Part shown: positions 22,122-34,136 of the stretch, one piece after another
How positions within the stretch are numbered: position 1 is the first letter of the stretch
How the letters are laid out: the number at the start of each line of letters is the position of its first letter
NCBI GenBank assembly: GCA_030272585.1
Contig: BSYQ01000007.1
Location: 624,001-688,000 of the forward strand
DNA length: 64,000 nucleotides
DNA from: Bryopsis sp. KO-2023
Taxonomy: Eukaryota > Chlorophyta > Ulvophyceae > Bryopsidales > Bryopsidaceae
Direction: 5' to 3'
Program-made: the position numbers and the translations under genes
The notes under the pieces: model-generated
What the model was told of the DNA's origin: nothing
Seen by the model: the letters and a program-made list of their open reading frames with translations, nothing else
Databases searched by the model: none

Positions 22122-23776
22122 TCAGCCATGGAAGACGATGACTGGGATGGGTGCCTTTTTCGCAACTTCGGTGCTCTTTGAGCCGGCGAGCCAGGAGGCC
22201 AACCAATGCCTCTTATGAGCAGCGACTACCACCATCGATGCACCCAAACCAACAGCACCTACAAAACAAGCACCCAGAGGGAATCACTCGTGCATGTTCA
22301 ACTCAGGAGAACAATCAGAGGGTCATTGCAAGCCTCCAACAATAAACACATACTTCTGTATGTATACATTATTAACACTGTGCTAGGCTGCTTGCATGGA
22401 GACTGAAAAAAGACCACAATGTTTGATTTTGCCTTTTGTGTGAATTTCGGCTTGTTTACCATCACACACAGCCTCAGCAATGGTCTCATTGCTGCCTTCA
22501 GAAATGATGTCCACTTTGCAGCCCACCCCAAGATCGGTCAACACCGGGGTGAATCTTTCATTGATAACCACCTCAGCAGTCTCAGTCTGCAACAAAAAAA
22601 ACACATCAGCCCTTCAAAATCAACACTGCACAACAATCATCAATACCAAATACAATTTTCCAAAAAAACACATAATAACATTGCTGGATTGCTGAAAAGG
22701 TATTGAATTTTGAAAACGCCTTAAGATGCATGTTTTGCAGTGTGATTGCAATTTCTTTAACAATGCTTCAGCCTGAAGAGAAGTACTGGAAATCGCTTCG
22801 AATTGCCATACTCACCAGTTGCTCCTGGAGGCCTGGATCTACTGGTGGTGTATAATAGACAGCGCTTGGGACAGTCCGACGGTGGATAAAAGGAACCACA
22901 TGCAGAAGATGCAGCGAGTCACCTAGTCAATTTTACAAAAAAAATAGTGGAAAAAATGCGCGAAAATCCCCAAGTGCACAGTGAATTGACCCACAGCAGG
23001 CAGGCTTTCAACCACAATATTACAACACGTGTCAATAATAAAATGATAACGACACTATTACAACTTGTGGAAAAACCTGTACCAATATTCTGATAAAATG
23101 TATCTACCCCACTCGAAAGTGTTTTATCATGCTCCAAAAAGCTGGAATATGAGTTCACTGGGTGTTTTTTAAATCTGCTTCCTCACCGCCTCTGTAAACA
23201 TTGTTGACAGTCCACTCCAATGCCCTCACAGAATCCTGCAGCACATTTTTACAACCATTCAAAGACCAAAAAGGAGACTTTCTTGCACAATAATTGGTCT
23301 GATAGACATGAGATCGCAGTGTGGAACACTAATTTGATGAATGGAGCATAATGGCAATTTGTGGCGGTCTCAGTGGAGGGAAAGCCACAAATATCGAATG
23401 GTCGCCCACAGGATCGGTTGCTTTGCTTCATTTTCCTTTTCCATTTGTCTTTGATTGCTTAACGATATTGGTGAAGAGCAGCAACACCCACAGAAAACAC
23501 AGAAACGAAAACACTCACGTCTGTGTCGTCAACCGCTACAACGAGACTCCTGTTTTGATCAGCGCCTGGCACAACAGTTTCGGTTTGCGTCTCGACTGCA
23601 TTGGTCGAGTAGCACACTGCGGAAAACGCCCTTTCATGTCGACGGAGGTGAGGGTGTGTTTTTATCGAGCAACGACCGATGGACGCCCTCGTCCCTGACG
23701 GTCCATAAGATCGAATAGGGATGGGCGCCAGTGAAGGCTTGGTTCCGATATCGACGCCGTGCATTGCTGCCATCAT
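22122..23776 (-). CDS. Universal stress protein (UspA family), organelle-type extension
   Basis: Exons 23519-23776, 23187-23235, 22816-22922, 22460-22586 and 22122-22258 join in phase to 225 residues. The UspA fold is seen as RSLVVAVDDTD (first strand with the Asp), SVRALEWTVNNVYRGGDSLHLLHVVP, and the last strand and helix MVVVAAHKRHWLASWLAGSKSTEVAKKAPIPVIVF. The usual ATP loop G-2X-G-9X-G(S/T) is degenerate: only the final GS is kept, so this member may not bind ATP. About 70 residues precede the domain and are rich in Arg, Ser and His with few acids, which suggests a plastid or mitochondrial transit peptide. USP proteins bind nucleotides or partners under stress. The start is the first ATG of the open frame; a second Met follows immediately. 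Confidence 0.85.
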
Positions 23777-24800
23777 TGTTGCAAGTCTCTGTTTCGCTGC
23801 TGGGGAAGTTCTGCGAACGATCGAGGGGACGTAGGGCTGCTGGGAGTCGAATCTTTGTACTGGGAGGGGGGACTGGGTGGATGAGTCATCATGTTTGGAT
23901 GGCTGATTGTATCGTGTTCAACACAAGTCTCGTCTCGGATATTGCAAGCACGGCAATATGCAATATGCTTTTTTTTTGAAAAAGCTCCACGCGCACTCCT
24001 CGCAGCCTAGGGCAGTTGAGGATAACGTTGTTTGACGGACAGGACCGAACTGTGTTGCTTGTGAAGAGACTCCCTCCACTGGAGAGTGTTTTGAGAACGC
24101 CCAATGAGGCAGGGGAGGGAAATACGATGTTTCTTCGACTATTTAAGACGATATTTATCTTCAGAGTTGGATTTTCGACACTGTATTTCTCGATTTGTGT
24201 GTTGTCCCACCTTTCCCGTTTTTAAAATCTGAGGATTCCCACAATTAGCTTAAATGTGGGAAAAGTGGGAACTCCCGCGTTTGTAGATGCCTGCTCTTCA
24301 CTGATCACAGGGGGGGGAGCAGCATTTCCCTCAACTACATATGTCCCATGTGTTTTTTCCATCCGAAAAAACAGTAGAAAACAGGAGCACAACTAACCTC
24401 TTTCAAATGATATTGAATTCACCCCACCAACGGTGAAAACTGCTCCAGCAAAGCAAAGAGGATGCTCGCAAGCCTCTCAGCCAGAAAGAAACAGGTGTCG
24501 GCCATGCCTGCCACCAATCAATCAATCAATCAATGATTACATGCCTGCCACCAACGAAACTGAAAGATTCTGAAAGATGTCCAAATTTGGTGTTCGTTTG
24601 TTGTGTGTACGAGACGATCGAATTGATCGAACATCTTCTACAACCAAGCTGGCAAAAAAAACACAAAACTCAGATGATTTGCTGCGATCCGAATCACGAA
24701 TCTTGGGCGACTTCAAGGAAATCTGAAGAAACCCACTCACTGTGCGTCTGTCGTTAGCGTGTGGCTTCCTCACGCGCGCACATGACCGAATCTACATCTT
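23777..24800. promoter_or_regulatory. Divergent upstream region of stress-protein and START genes
   Basis: The two genes start 1024 bases apart and point away from each other. Nothing coding is supported. A short (CAAT)n run lies at 24514-24534. Confidence 0.45.
24503..24554. repeat. CAAT microsatellite between 15-bp direct repeats
   Basis: Five CAAT units (24514-24534) lie between two exact copies of CATGCCTGCCACCAA at 24503-24517 and 24540-24554. This looks like slippage or a small tandem duplication. Confidence 0.7.
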
Positions 24801-27800
24801 ATGAACGGAGGTCGTTGGGTTCATTGCGCGGGTGAACGGCCGGTTCATGAGCGGCCTCGCGCTCGAAGCCCCTTCGCCACGCCCATTCGAAACTCTTCAG
24901 CGTGTCGCAAGGGTTCTCCATGTAAATACAGGAAAAATCCTGCACGACCTGCGACGGCGCTGCGAGCGGCGGCCCAGATATCAGGTTGGTGTTACAAAGT
25001 TTGTTGGAACTAGTAGTTGGTTTTTACGCACCAACGGACTGAATGCACAGGGGGATTCCGCAAAGGTTTATCGTTCGATGTGAAGGCACGTGGGCCCATG
25101 TGCATCCTGCCCGCCATGAGATCGAGAAACCCTTTCGAAAAGACACGAATTCCCCAAGAGATCCAGTTGGTTGGAAAGCAGATCTTGGTCGAAACAAAGT
25201 GCCCTATTCTGGGGCCAATTTGTCTTTGTATGGAATCCTTGGCCCCAATCTGTCATGAATTTTTTTCAAAGGGTGGTTTTAGCAATGCCGGGACATGAAC
25301 GTTGGATGAGAAAATGAAGTTGAAGGGGGAGGAAACACAAGGAAGCAATTTCAAAAAGGGTGATTTGCTGGGATAGATTAAGGATCTGCCCCTGTCTTGA
25401 TGGCTACTTAGTCATTTTTTGATTCTTTTCAAAAGGTGAACCGGAGAGTCGTGAGTTGTCGATCGATGGCAATGTCACACGAGAAAAAGTGAGTGCCAAA
25501 GCCTTGGTGTCGGCATCTGTTCAACAGGTGGGTTATAAATCTCTGGGTTGACTCGGCAATACTGCTGTGTTAATGCACCCATCCAAAGTACAAAAAGTCG
25601 ACTCTGTGAGTAGGCAAAACGGTGGTAGAGTGGATATGTCCAGAAAGGGGATTCTGTAATCTGTTGCAGGTCTGGGGGGTGTTGACAGACTATGCGCAGC
25701 TCAGGAAGGTTGTGCCTTTTCTGGTGGAATCTAAGGCATTGGGCCAATCATCAGCCAGAGTTCGTTTGTTTCAGCGAGCCGTTTTTTGCTCCAGCCCCTT
25801 CTGGAAATTGCAGGGGGAAGGACTTTTGGATGTTGAAGAGAGATTATTGCCCATGGGGATGAGGGAAATCAGGTTTAGAATGGTGGAGGGTGATTTTGAG
25901 GTGAGACGAATTTCATTGAGGAAACTTGTTTCAAAAGCAGAGGCCGGTGCCTGTGAGGTGATGTTAAAAATTGATTGTTGACCTGATAATACAGGAGTAT
26001 TATGGGCGGTGGCTCCTTGAACCTAGTTACAATGGCAACACTTGCATTCTTCGTTTCGAAGTGGTAGTTCGTCCAAAGGGAGATATTCCTGAGATGTTGT
26101 TCATGCATGCTGTTGGAGCTTGGCTACCTTTCAATATTCGAGGCGTTGCTAGGGCTGCAGAAAAGGTGTGGGGGAAAAGAAATTGTCTTTCCATACCATC
26201 GTCATAGGTTTTTTTGTGTGTTGTCTGGATTAAAAGAAAGAAACTCTGATGACGAAAATCCTTCATGTTTTTGGTGATGGAGTCACCTTATTTTGTTTTT
26301 CTGCATTGCATAATCTTCTTAGCATCACACACCTCCCCTCCCCTCCTCAGTGTCAATAGAGGGCGGAAAAAACAGATTCAAAATAGTGTTGCCCCTGAAG
26401 TAAAATAATTTTTTTTATGAAATTTAGATTGCACAAGAGAGGGCTTCTGCTCCTGGGTTCATTGCAGCAGCATTGGAGGCCGATGTACCACTGAAAGTGC
26501 GCAAGGGCAAGACTCTGCCTAAGGCTGGGAATCGCCCATTGAAAGATATACGCACTGACAGGCAAGCGCAGCTGGTTCATTGAATATGTGATTGTAGATT
26601 CCACACTCAGGGAAAGCTGATGCTGCTTCATTCCTTCCTGCACTTTTCTGCCTGGGGTGTTTTTTGGTACAAAAAGTAAATGATTTTGTTTCAAGACTGA
26701 AAGCCTGCAGTTGCGTTTTCTCTGTGGATGAGGTCCCCAATCCGCAGAGCACTCCATGGATGGAATTCTCACCGTGTGGGGGCCCCGTTTTTTGACATAT
26801 TCGCCAGCTATTTTCATAATGTTTAGTCTCTTTTTTTCCATCTCTGTTTGGTTTTTATCTTTGCACAGGAGATGGACAGAGGAGCCCACTTCCTATCTTG
26901 GAACAATGTCGGTTCCAGTGCCAGCCTCCAAGTCGCAAAAACCCTCGGTGAAAGATGAGGTGAACACACAACTCCCTACATTCATTTCCGCATTGAATTA
27001 TTATTAAAACAACAAAATGGAAGAGTGCTAGCTGTGATTCACAAACACCGGCGACTTGATCGATATTGGGGGAAAAATAGTATTGGTTGAGATTTTGTGT
27101 ATAGCTTTCTTGACTGATTTTTTCCCCTAGTTTGTGGCTCAACCTGAAAACCTTTAAAGAAACCTCTTAAAGAGTTCAGATGTCGCACTGAAACGTGTTT
27201 GATCCTTGTCTGCAGCTTCCCTATCCTGAATTCAATGTGAACAACAGCCAGCGATCAATCAGTGAAGTGCATTTCAGGAAGTTGGATGTAGATGGCACTT
27301 TGCGCAGGTATATAGCCAGTTTTTTTGAAAATTTTCTTGGACAAGCGGGGTGTCTGGTAATAATGGTGATTTCTCCTATTGGTTTTCTTGTCTACCGCAC
27401 TTCGTGGCATTACACTTCATAGTTGCATTTATGGAAAATTGATTTCTATTGAAGAAAATCCCCAACTGGAGCCATGAAAACAGCTGCAGTGAAAAGAAGC
27501 TTCAATGTCTGTCCACTGTACTTTCCCTGTTCAGCTTTTTTGATCGAGGTTTGATGGGCGATTCAAATTGGGTTGTAGGAGGGTGGTGGCGATGGTTTCG
27601 ATCAAGGCTACCAGATTTCAAGTCTGGAATGTCTTGACGGACTATGAGAGGCTGCCAGAAATATTTCCAAACATGGTCGAAAGCAAGATAATCAAAACGG
27701 CGTCACGTGCTCCAAAAACATACCGTCGTCTCAGGCAGGTTGGGTGAATCTCCGCAAATTCTGAACACCATATTTCTCGCCAGTGGTCAAACCCTGAAAC

Positions 27801-29384
27801 CCATCCACAATTCGGGTTCGTTTCGATATGTTTTTTTGACCTTTCAAGGTTTCCTCAAAGACGGCTTCATTGGTTTTGCAGGTTGTGCGGAAATCTCAGC
27901 CATATATCGACCTGAGGTGTGCCTACGAGTTGCATGTCGTGGAGAAGAAGTTTAACGAAATTCAGTTCAGGAAATGCCGAGGCGAGATGGATATTCTGCA
28001 AGGAAAGTGGATTCTTTCGGAGAGCATGAGGTCCACACCAGAAAATCCAGAAACCGTTCTCAAGTATGCAGTCGAAGTGGAGGTCCCTATGGAAGAGGAT
28101 GCCATGCGCCTCATAGAACACACACTGGAATGGTAGGATTTTGGTTAAATCAATGAGAAGCATACGATCATTTATTTATTTTTTAATACTCGTTTCAGTT
28201 TACCAGATGTGATCTTGGTGGGTAAAGAAGTGGCTGGAGCTTTCACAGAATTTTTTTTTGGGATGTCCCAAAACAATATTTGATAGACTATGGAGGTCTT
28301 TTCAACCGTTGGTACTGCTGCTTCGATTTTTAGATGTGTTGTTGCACTGTGGCTATAATGCTAACATTTGTCAAAAGTGCAACTGTGTCATGGGGGGCAA
28401 AATGCAAATTTGCATGATCCCTCTCTTTAAGAACTTTATGCGTGGGTTTACTTTGCAGTGCCGTGTTCGAGGACCTACCCCTGAACCTCATGTCGCTTAA
28501 ATCCGAGGTGGAGACATTGTTCAAGCGGGTGGAAGTTGTTCCTGAGCCAGTGCCGATGGATATATATTCATTGGCATCGTTCAAAGGCCAAGCTCCCCCC
28601 ACCACAATGCTGGTGGAGGATTTCAACTTGGTTAGGGCTCTGCTTGAAGCGAGATATGGTGGGGGCGGGAATTATGTTCCTACGAGGGCTGAGTTGAGAG
28701 CGGACAACATGTCTGGATTGGAGAAAGCTATTGCAGCCCATGGTGGCCATGCAAAGGTACATGAAGCTTCGAGGGAAAAAGAATTGCCCATAGCGGATAG
28801 GAGGCATGTGTTTTTCCTGCGATGTGTTGCATAGGGGAATAGGGCAAGCTGACTATGGCTGGTTGTTGGTGGTGTTGGGTGGAGCTGTAAGCAGTCCAAT
28901 GAGAAGAACTGTGTTTGCGTTTGACATGTGTGTTTGTATTTCAAAGGTGGCCGAAAAGATGGGGTGGCGGCTGAAGCATAAAACTCGTCGACCCAGGGGC
29001 TATTGGCAGAGCATGGACAACATCCATACCGAAATCATGGAATTCATCGAAATGCATGATTTAGCCCCTGGTGTGATGCCCACGAAAGGCGACCTAAGAA
29101 GGGTTGGCCGAAACGATTTGAGGAGAGCCATCGAGCGCTCCGGGGGGTTCAACGAAGTGGCAGGAAAGCTGGGGCTTGGGATGAATATTTCGATGGATGA
29201 TGGACAGCCTAGGGGAAAACCTGTAAGAAAACCGACCGATGCTGAGAAAGCTATGGACCAGCAGCAAGTGGTTGATTTTGAAAGGGAAGTGCCAGGGAGG
29301 AAAATGTTGCTGGATCTTAGAGATTTAGATTCCATTGATGGGCTGGGTGGACAATGTCAGCTGCCCCCATCGTTTGAGTTTTAA
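24801..29384 (+). CDS. Plastid double START/SRPBCC-domain protein
   Basis: Exons 24801-24984, 25436-25527, 25670-25900, 25995-26165, 26428-26561, 26869-26959, 27216-27307, 27579-27738, 27882-28132, 28459-28756 and 28947-29384 join in full phase to 713 residues. The first about 60 residues are Arg/Ala/Ser-rich (SPFATPIRNSSACRK...ALRAAAQ), a plastid transit peptide. Two polyketide-cyclase/START-like domains follow, each opening with the same strand-helix: VWGVLTDYAQLRKVVPFLVES (about residue 93) and VWNVLTDYERLPEIFPNMVES (about 343). The C-terminal 200 residues hold two repeats of the form P-T-x-(A/G)-(E/D)-LR...GL/DL-x-x-AI...GG. The order matches a conserved plant plastid protein (Arabidopsis At5g08720 type), from memory. 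SRPBCC folds bind lipids or other hydrophobic ligands; the ligand is unknown. The intron after 26561 begins GC rather than GT. Confidence 0.9.
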
Positions 29385-30564
29385 TCCATAGGCCATGGAG
29401 TCTGCGGGTGTTTCGAGGGGGATGCACATCCCATTTCTAGGGTGGTGCATCTACCAATGCATGTATGCATTCATTTAATGTCGGGTTATAGGAGCAGGGG
29501 GTGAGAAAAAAAACAAAACAAAGAGAAGAGTATGGAGAGTGTGTATAGCTATTTTTTTTGAGTTGTATTTCTTTGGGTTTCCTTTTTTTTCTTGTCAAAC
29601 TTTGACTTTGCACTTTTGATATTTGCAAACTGGTGCTTGTAAAAGATTGCAGACCAGCCAGGCTTACATGCAAAGTATATGAATGCAAAACATATGAATG
29701 AATGCTGTGTTTTTTATTTCGTCTTTTCATTTTTTTCTGGGAGCAAGTGGATAGATATATATTGATTCAGGGGTAGTGAGTGGGGATGAATGTTAGCTGT
29801 GTGCAAGCATTCAATTCCACCAACTGTTGGGGTCCTTTTCATTTCCTATTATTTTTGCCCATAATTTGGGCTAAGGGGAAAGAAATATCAAGATTTGGAA
29901 AGCATGCACATGGACTCCCAAGTTGGTGTATTTTTTTCCCGTCCTTTTGTGGTTTGGGGGACATTGTCAGGTCAGGATGTGAAACAGCTTTGTTGATGTT
30001 TGTGTAATAGGCTAACTGTTTCTTACACTCTTGTTGCAAGGATAAGCATTGTGTTTTGTGGAATCTGGTGAGGAAAAAAATGAGTTTTGGAAGACTTTTA
30101 TAAATCTCTGCCAAACTTCCTTGTGTTTCTAATTTATGAAACTGTCAAAATGGACAATTTTGTGTCAGTAAATTATTTGCTTCCCAAAATATTCATATTG
30201 CACTCTGGCAGCAAATTAAAAATTGGATTTTCTTCGGAAATCCTGCTGGAGTTTTTTTCTTATACTTAGCTTATCAGTGGGAAACCACCCCAAATCTGCC
30301 AGAGCTTTCAGTGATGACCTCACAGCAACGGCTATATTTGTGGAAAAATCCAGCACTTTATTGGCTTCCCACTCTTCTTTCATTGGAGTGATTGGAAAAA
30401 TAAGGCGATAGATATGAGGGACAACCATCCTTTGCTACTCCATGGTCAATGGGTGCTCCAACAGAAAGACTTCCAAAGTTTAAAATTGTTCCGCAATTTT
30501 GAATTCTACCTAAAAATGAAACCTTCAACCTACTCCCCCTGGGGCATGTCCGTTTTCAAAGTTT
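29385..30564. other. Convergent intergenic space, no gene
   Basis: The 3' ends of two convergent genes meet here. Sequence is A/T rich with T runs, and no supported frame is present. Confidence 0.6.
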
Positions 30565-32325
30565 TCAAACCGTTTCCTTGGACTCCGTTGGCTCACCACC
30601 CACCCCAAGGTTTTTGAATTCCTGAGAAAGCGGCACAACGTTGTTGCGCTCCTCTTCTTTGTCATTTCTTGCCTCCACCACTTGGACCTCCAATTTCACA
30701 CTCTCGCCTTTGGTCTCTATGGCTACCTCCACAACTTCTTCTTTACTCAGTTTCCCCTCCCTGGCATTTGAGCTCGACCCTGCGCTTTTCCCCACCATCC
30801 CACCATTCTCCACTGTCAAATCCGGCTGCTCACTTGAGCCCTCCCCATTCTTCCCCTGAACTTCTGGCATCGATGGCTCAAACTCTGTTTTACACGACTT
30901 TGATGGAGGTGTGGACCTTCGGGCTAGCTCATCAGTGACAGTTGAAGTCCACCTCCGAACATCCCCTCCCTGGAAATTTGCCAGTTTTTCCGTGAGGATA
31001 TTGGCCAAGTGAACCATCACGTCGTCCCGTGGGCACTCCAGTTTCCAGGATGGCAAAATGACCATATTCCTTTCTTCCCCCTTGGCAGCCTTGTAGGCAT
31101 CATCGTCGAAAAGAATGACTTTCGATAGATCCGAAAACAGCGGACCAAGCGGCTTCATGGTGTCCCATCTCTTTCCACCTACCCTAGCTGAAACAAGATG
31201 ACTTTTTTTTCATTGGAAGAATTCGGCATAACTCCGCAGGTGTGAATGCCAAAGCAGCAAAATTTTCACAGATTGATGTCAACTCTAAATTTGCCAAAGT
31301 AAACATCTGGGAACAAAACAAACGAAACATTGAATATTGAAGCATGTAGTGCTCTTCCACCAGGTCTGAACCATCAAAAAGCACTCTCTCAACAAAATGG
31401 TATGGTAGGATAAAATTTCGGAGCAGCACGCTCAATCATTTAGTCGCATAGTGGACGGCCTATATGACCAGTCTTGCTGTGATACATGTTTCCTTAATTT
31501 AAGGAAAGCAATTGAACATCAGCGTAATGAAAACTGATTTCAACATATTTAAAGGAGAGGCAGATTGATCATTGGCCTGTTGCTGAATCATACCCACCTT
31601 TCGGACGAGTGTGGTCTCGACAGAGAATCAAATCGGGATCAAACAGCCCATCCTTGTCGAGTTCATTGGAAATCCCGCTCTCCACAGAATGGCGCATTCT
31701 CTGTGAATTATGCCCTGCGGCTGATGTGAATATGCCGATTCGGAAATGCGTCTGTTGTTAACAGAACATTGAGAAGAGCCTCGGACTGCTGACTGATTGA
31801 AAACATGTGTGTCGGTGCACCCAGATTTGAGTGTGAGCCCATGAAATGGAATTTCAATTCTCATGGGGTTTGATTTTTGCTGTCATGTCAGCTGGATGCC
31901 TTTCTTGCACAGTGAATCCAGGTTGATTATTTTGCTTTTGGGAGGAGGGAGTCTAGTTGGCTGCCATTATGGCCATTTCCTAATCTCAGGGAAAACGCTG
32001 TGTGCAAGATTTTCATGTGTGAAGTCACCTTCAGTCTCCACAGGTGATGCAACCCTGGCCTCAACTTGATGGACCTTTTTTTCTTCCCCCCTCTGCACAC
32101 CAGCGTCCCATTCAAGTCGAACAGCAAAATCACTCGATCATCTTGCGCTTTTTTCCTGCCCCTGGGTGGGACATATCTCTCGCCCGCCATGGTCCCAACA
32201 AATCGCTTGATCTCCGCCAACGAAGAAAAACATGGGTTGCCAAAATCCAGCTCATCGATAGGACCCCACCTTCCGACCGCGCCCCGGCCATTTCCGTCGA
32301 CGTCGGGCAGTAGTCCGATAGTCAT
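30565..32325 (-). CDS. FCP1/NIF-like HAD-family phosphatase homolog
   Basis: Exons 32029-32325, 31598-31751 and 30565-31178 join in phase to 354 residues. The HAD motif I is VILLFDLNGTLV, where the usual DxD is DLN: the second aspartate (general acid) is asparagine. This DLNG form is known in a plant branch of the NLI-interacting-factor family, so it may be natural and not decay. Motif II is FRIGIFTSAA, and motif III/IV is the region SDLSKVILFDDDAYKAA. The last 110 residues are a charged, low-complexity tail rich in Glu, Lys and Ser. Family members dephosphorylate serine in proteins such as the RNA polymerase II tail; the lost acid makes activity doubtful. The start is uncertain: the frame is open upstream, and in-frame ATGs lie near 32520, at 32325 and at 32190. 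Confidence 0.75.
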
Positions 32326-34136
32326 TGGCCAAAAACAGCGCGATCGGCTTCCGTCGAGCCCCCATCGCAGCGAAGGTAATGCATGGCACGAATTCGTCAG
32401 AAAAATGTCGACTTCGGCGCCCTGGAGATGGATTTCTCGCGATCGGAGAAATCCTCGACCGGCTCCCAAGACCGCCTCCCACAACCGGCGCAATATCCTG
32501 TATCCCTCCTCCGTCCTGAACATCAAAAACAAAGACCAAGAGCTCCCTGTGAAACCCCGCTTGGACGCTCGCCTACTGCCACTTGGGGAGTGACGTTTTT
32601 TGTTCAAGGAATCCAACTGTGAAGCTTGGAAACGAGCGAGGATCAGAAAACCAATGGAGCAATTCAAATACGAAGAAGAAAGCTGAACATCGGATTGCGC
32701 TGGGCGTTGGCCTGTCTCTCAACGCTTTCATTTTCCACTGACTCTAGAGGAGATCTGCTGCCTTGTGTTGAAAGCTGACTAAACGATATGACCATCTTTT
32801 TCACCTCAGATTCATTCAATTCAAAAAAAATGTGTGTAGAAGATAGGTGGAGTTTGGTTATATAATGTTTCTCCTACACAATGTAATTGATGTTTGTTTT
32901 GTTTTGTTTTGGTTATACAGTAGAATTCGGTTATTATTTCGTCGGCTACTGCAGCACGCCGTCTACTGAAGCAAAATCTCCAGGAACGGAATTTTCAGGG
33001 GGTGGGGGTGGCTGTTTAATCAATCTGGATTTCGGGTATTAAATCAAGGTGCTCACGAATTTCCTACGAGAATCGTCAAACGAGAGGACGCGCGCTGCGC
33101 CGTTTGGAAGTAGGCCTGGAGCGTCGGGGCTTTGACAAGATCGAGGTCTACGAGAATGCCCAAGACATCGTCGTGGCGTTCCTTCGACAGCAGTTGACGC
33201 GCCAGGCCTCTATTCAAGAGTCTTTTAAAGTTTGATTCACTTTGACGCGTCTGGGAAAGAGGAAATGTCGGACTTTGTTTTGTAAATCCGCCGCGTACTA
33301 AAGCGAAAAACCCGCCGCCCGAATGTGATTTAGTAACCGAATTCTACTGTATAATGGAAAGATTATGATCAGGAATGGGTGGCAGTACGACCTAGTTGGA
33401 GTGTGGTTACAGGTAGCGGTACGTGTTGAAAGGTATTTGGGGCGTCGGAACGGAGGTGTAAGATGAAGGCTGTAAGTCCCTTTCGGGCGTTCCCAAGAGT
33501 GTTCTTTGTGTGTTCAGGGTTGCCCTTCGGGGCTTCCCTTGGGTGATGGAAGACCCTAAACTTCCAAAGTGTGTCTCATCTCTACAATGTGCACATTTTC
33601 CAAAACTCTGCAGCCTGGATTTGGCATCCTGGCAACGCAGTGTTGCTGGGAAATGCTGAAAAACGTAACTTGAACAGTTTTCAGAGAATAACAGATCGTG
33701 GGTAAATTGGAAACAATGCTGTAGACCAGTTCAAGCAACCAGCTTTTTTGCAAGACATCATGCGATTTGGAAGAGAAGGGACGGCTACTGGGAACTCCCC
33801 TCAAATCCAATAAACATCGGCGTCCGCTTTTTCATTAGATTCTGATGTCGATGTCGACCGATCCTGTCCTGGAGTGCTTCACAAAGAATCGGTTCAGGGG
33901 AGGAGCTGCATCCCGGAAGATCGACAGAATCAGCCAGTCGGTCCCAAACGCTTTATTGCTCCCCGATCGGAGTGTTTTTACTTCCGTCAGACATACCCGC
34001 ATCCCCCCTCTCCCCCCCTGTTCCGATTCAAAGCGAAGCTTTTGCCATATTCGTCTACTTGATCTTCCGCCCACACTGATCGTCTCTTTTCCTACTGTCG
34101 GCGCAACTCGTTTTTCGTTTCCACTCCCACCACACT
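32326..34136. other. Intergenic, carries a pogo-like MITE
   Basis: This is the space between the start of the leftward HAD gene and the start of the rightward acy1-carrier gene. It contains the 432-base inverted-repeat element at 32918-33349. From 33845 to 34136 is G/C-richer sequence that is probably the 5' untranslated region and promoter of the acyl carrier protein gene. No further coding is supported. Confidence 0.5.
32918..33349. mobile_element. Non-autonomous pogo/Tigger-like element with TA target duplication
   Basis: The left end CAGTAGAATTCGGTTA (32918-32933) is exactly repeated, inverted, at 33334-33349 (TAACCGAATTCTACTG). TA flanks both sides, and the palindrome extends to TATACAG...CTGTATA. 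This matches the termini and TA target site of the pogo/Tigger branch of Tc1/mariner transposons. The 432-base body is too short for a transposase. It includes a G/C-rich open stretch (about 33090-33230) that may be a relic of one. Confidence 0.85.

Noticed and set aside
28199-28217. A 19-base micro-exon in the START-domain gene
   Set aside because: Including it breaks phase into the next exon; direct joining of 28132 to 28459 keeps the frame.
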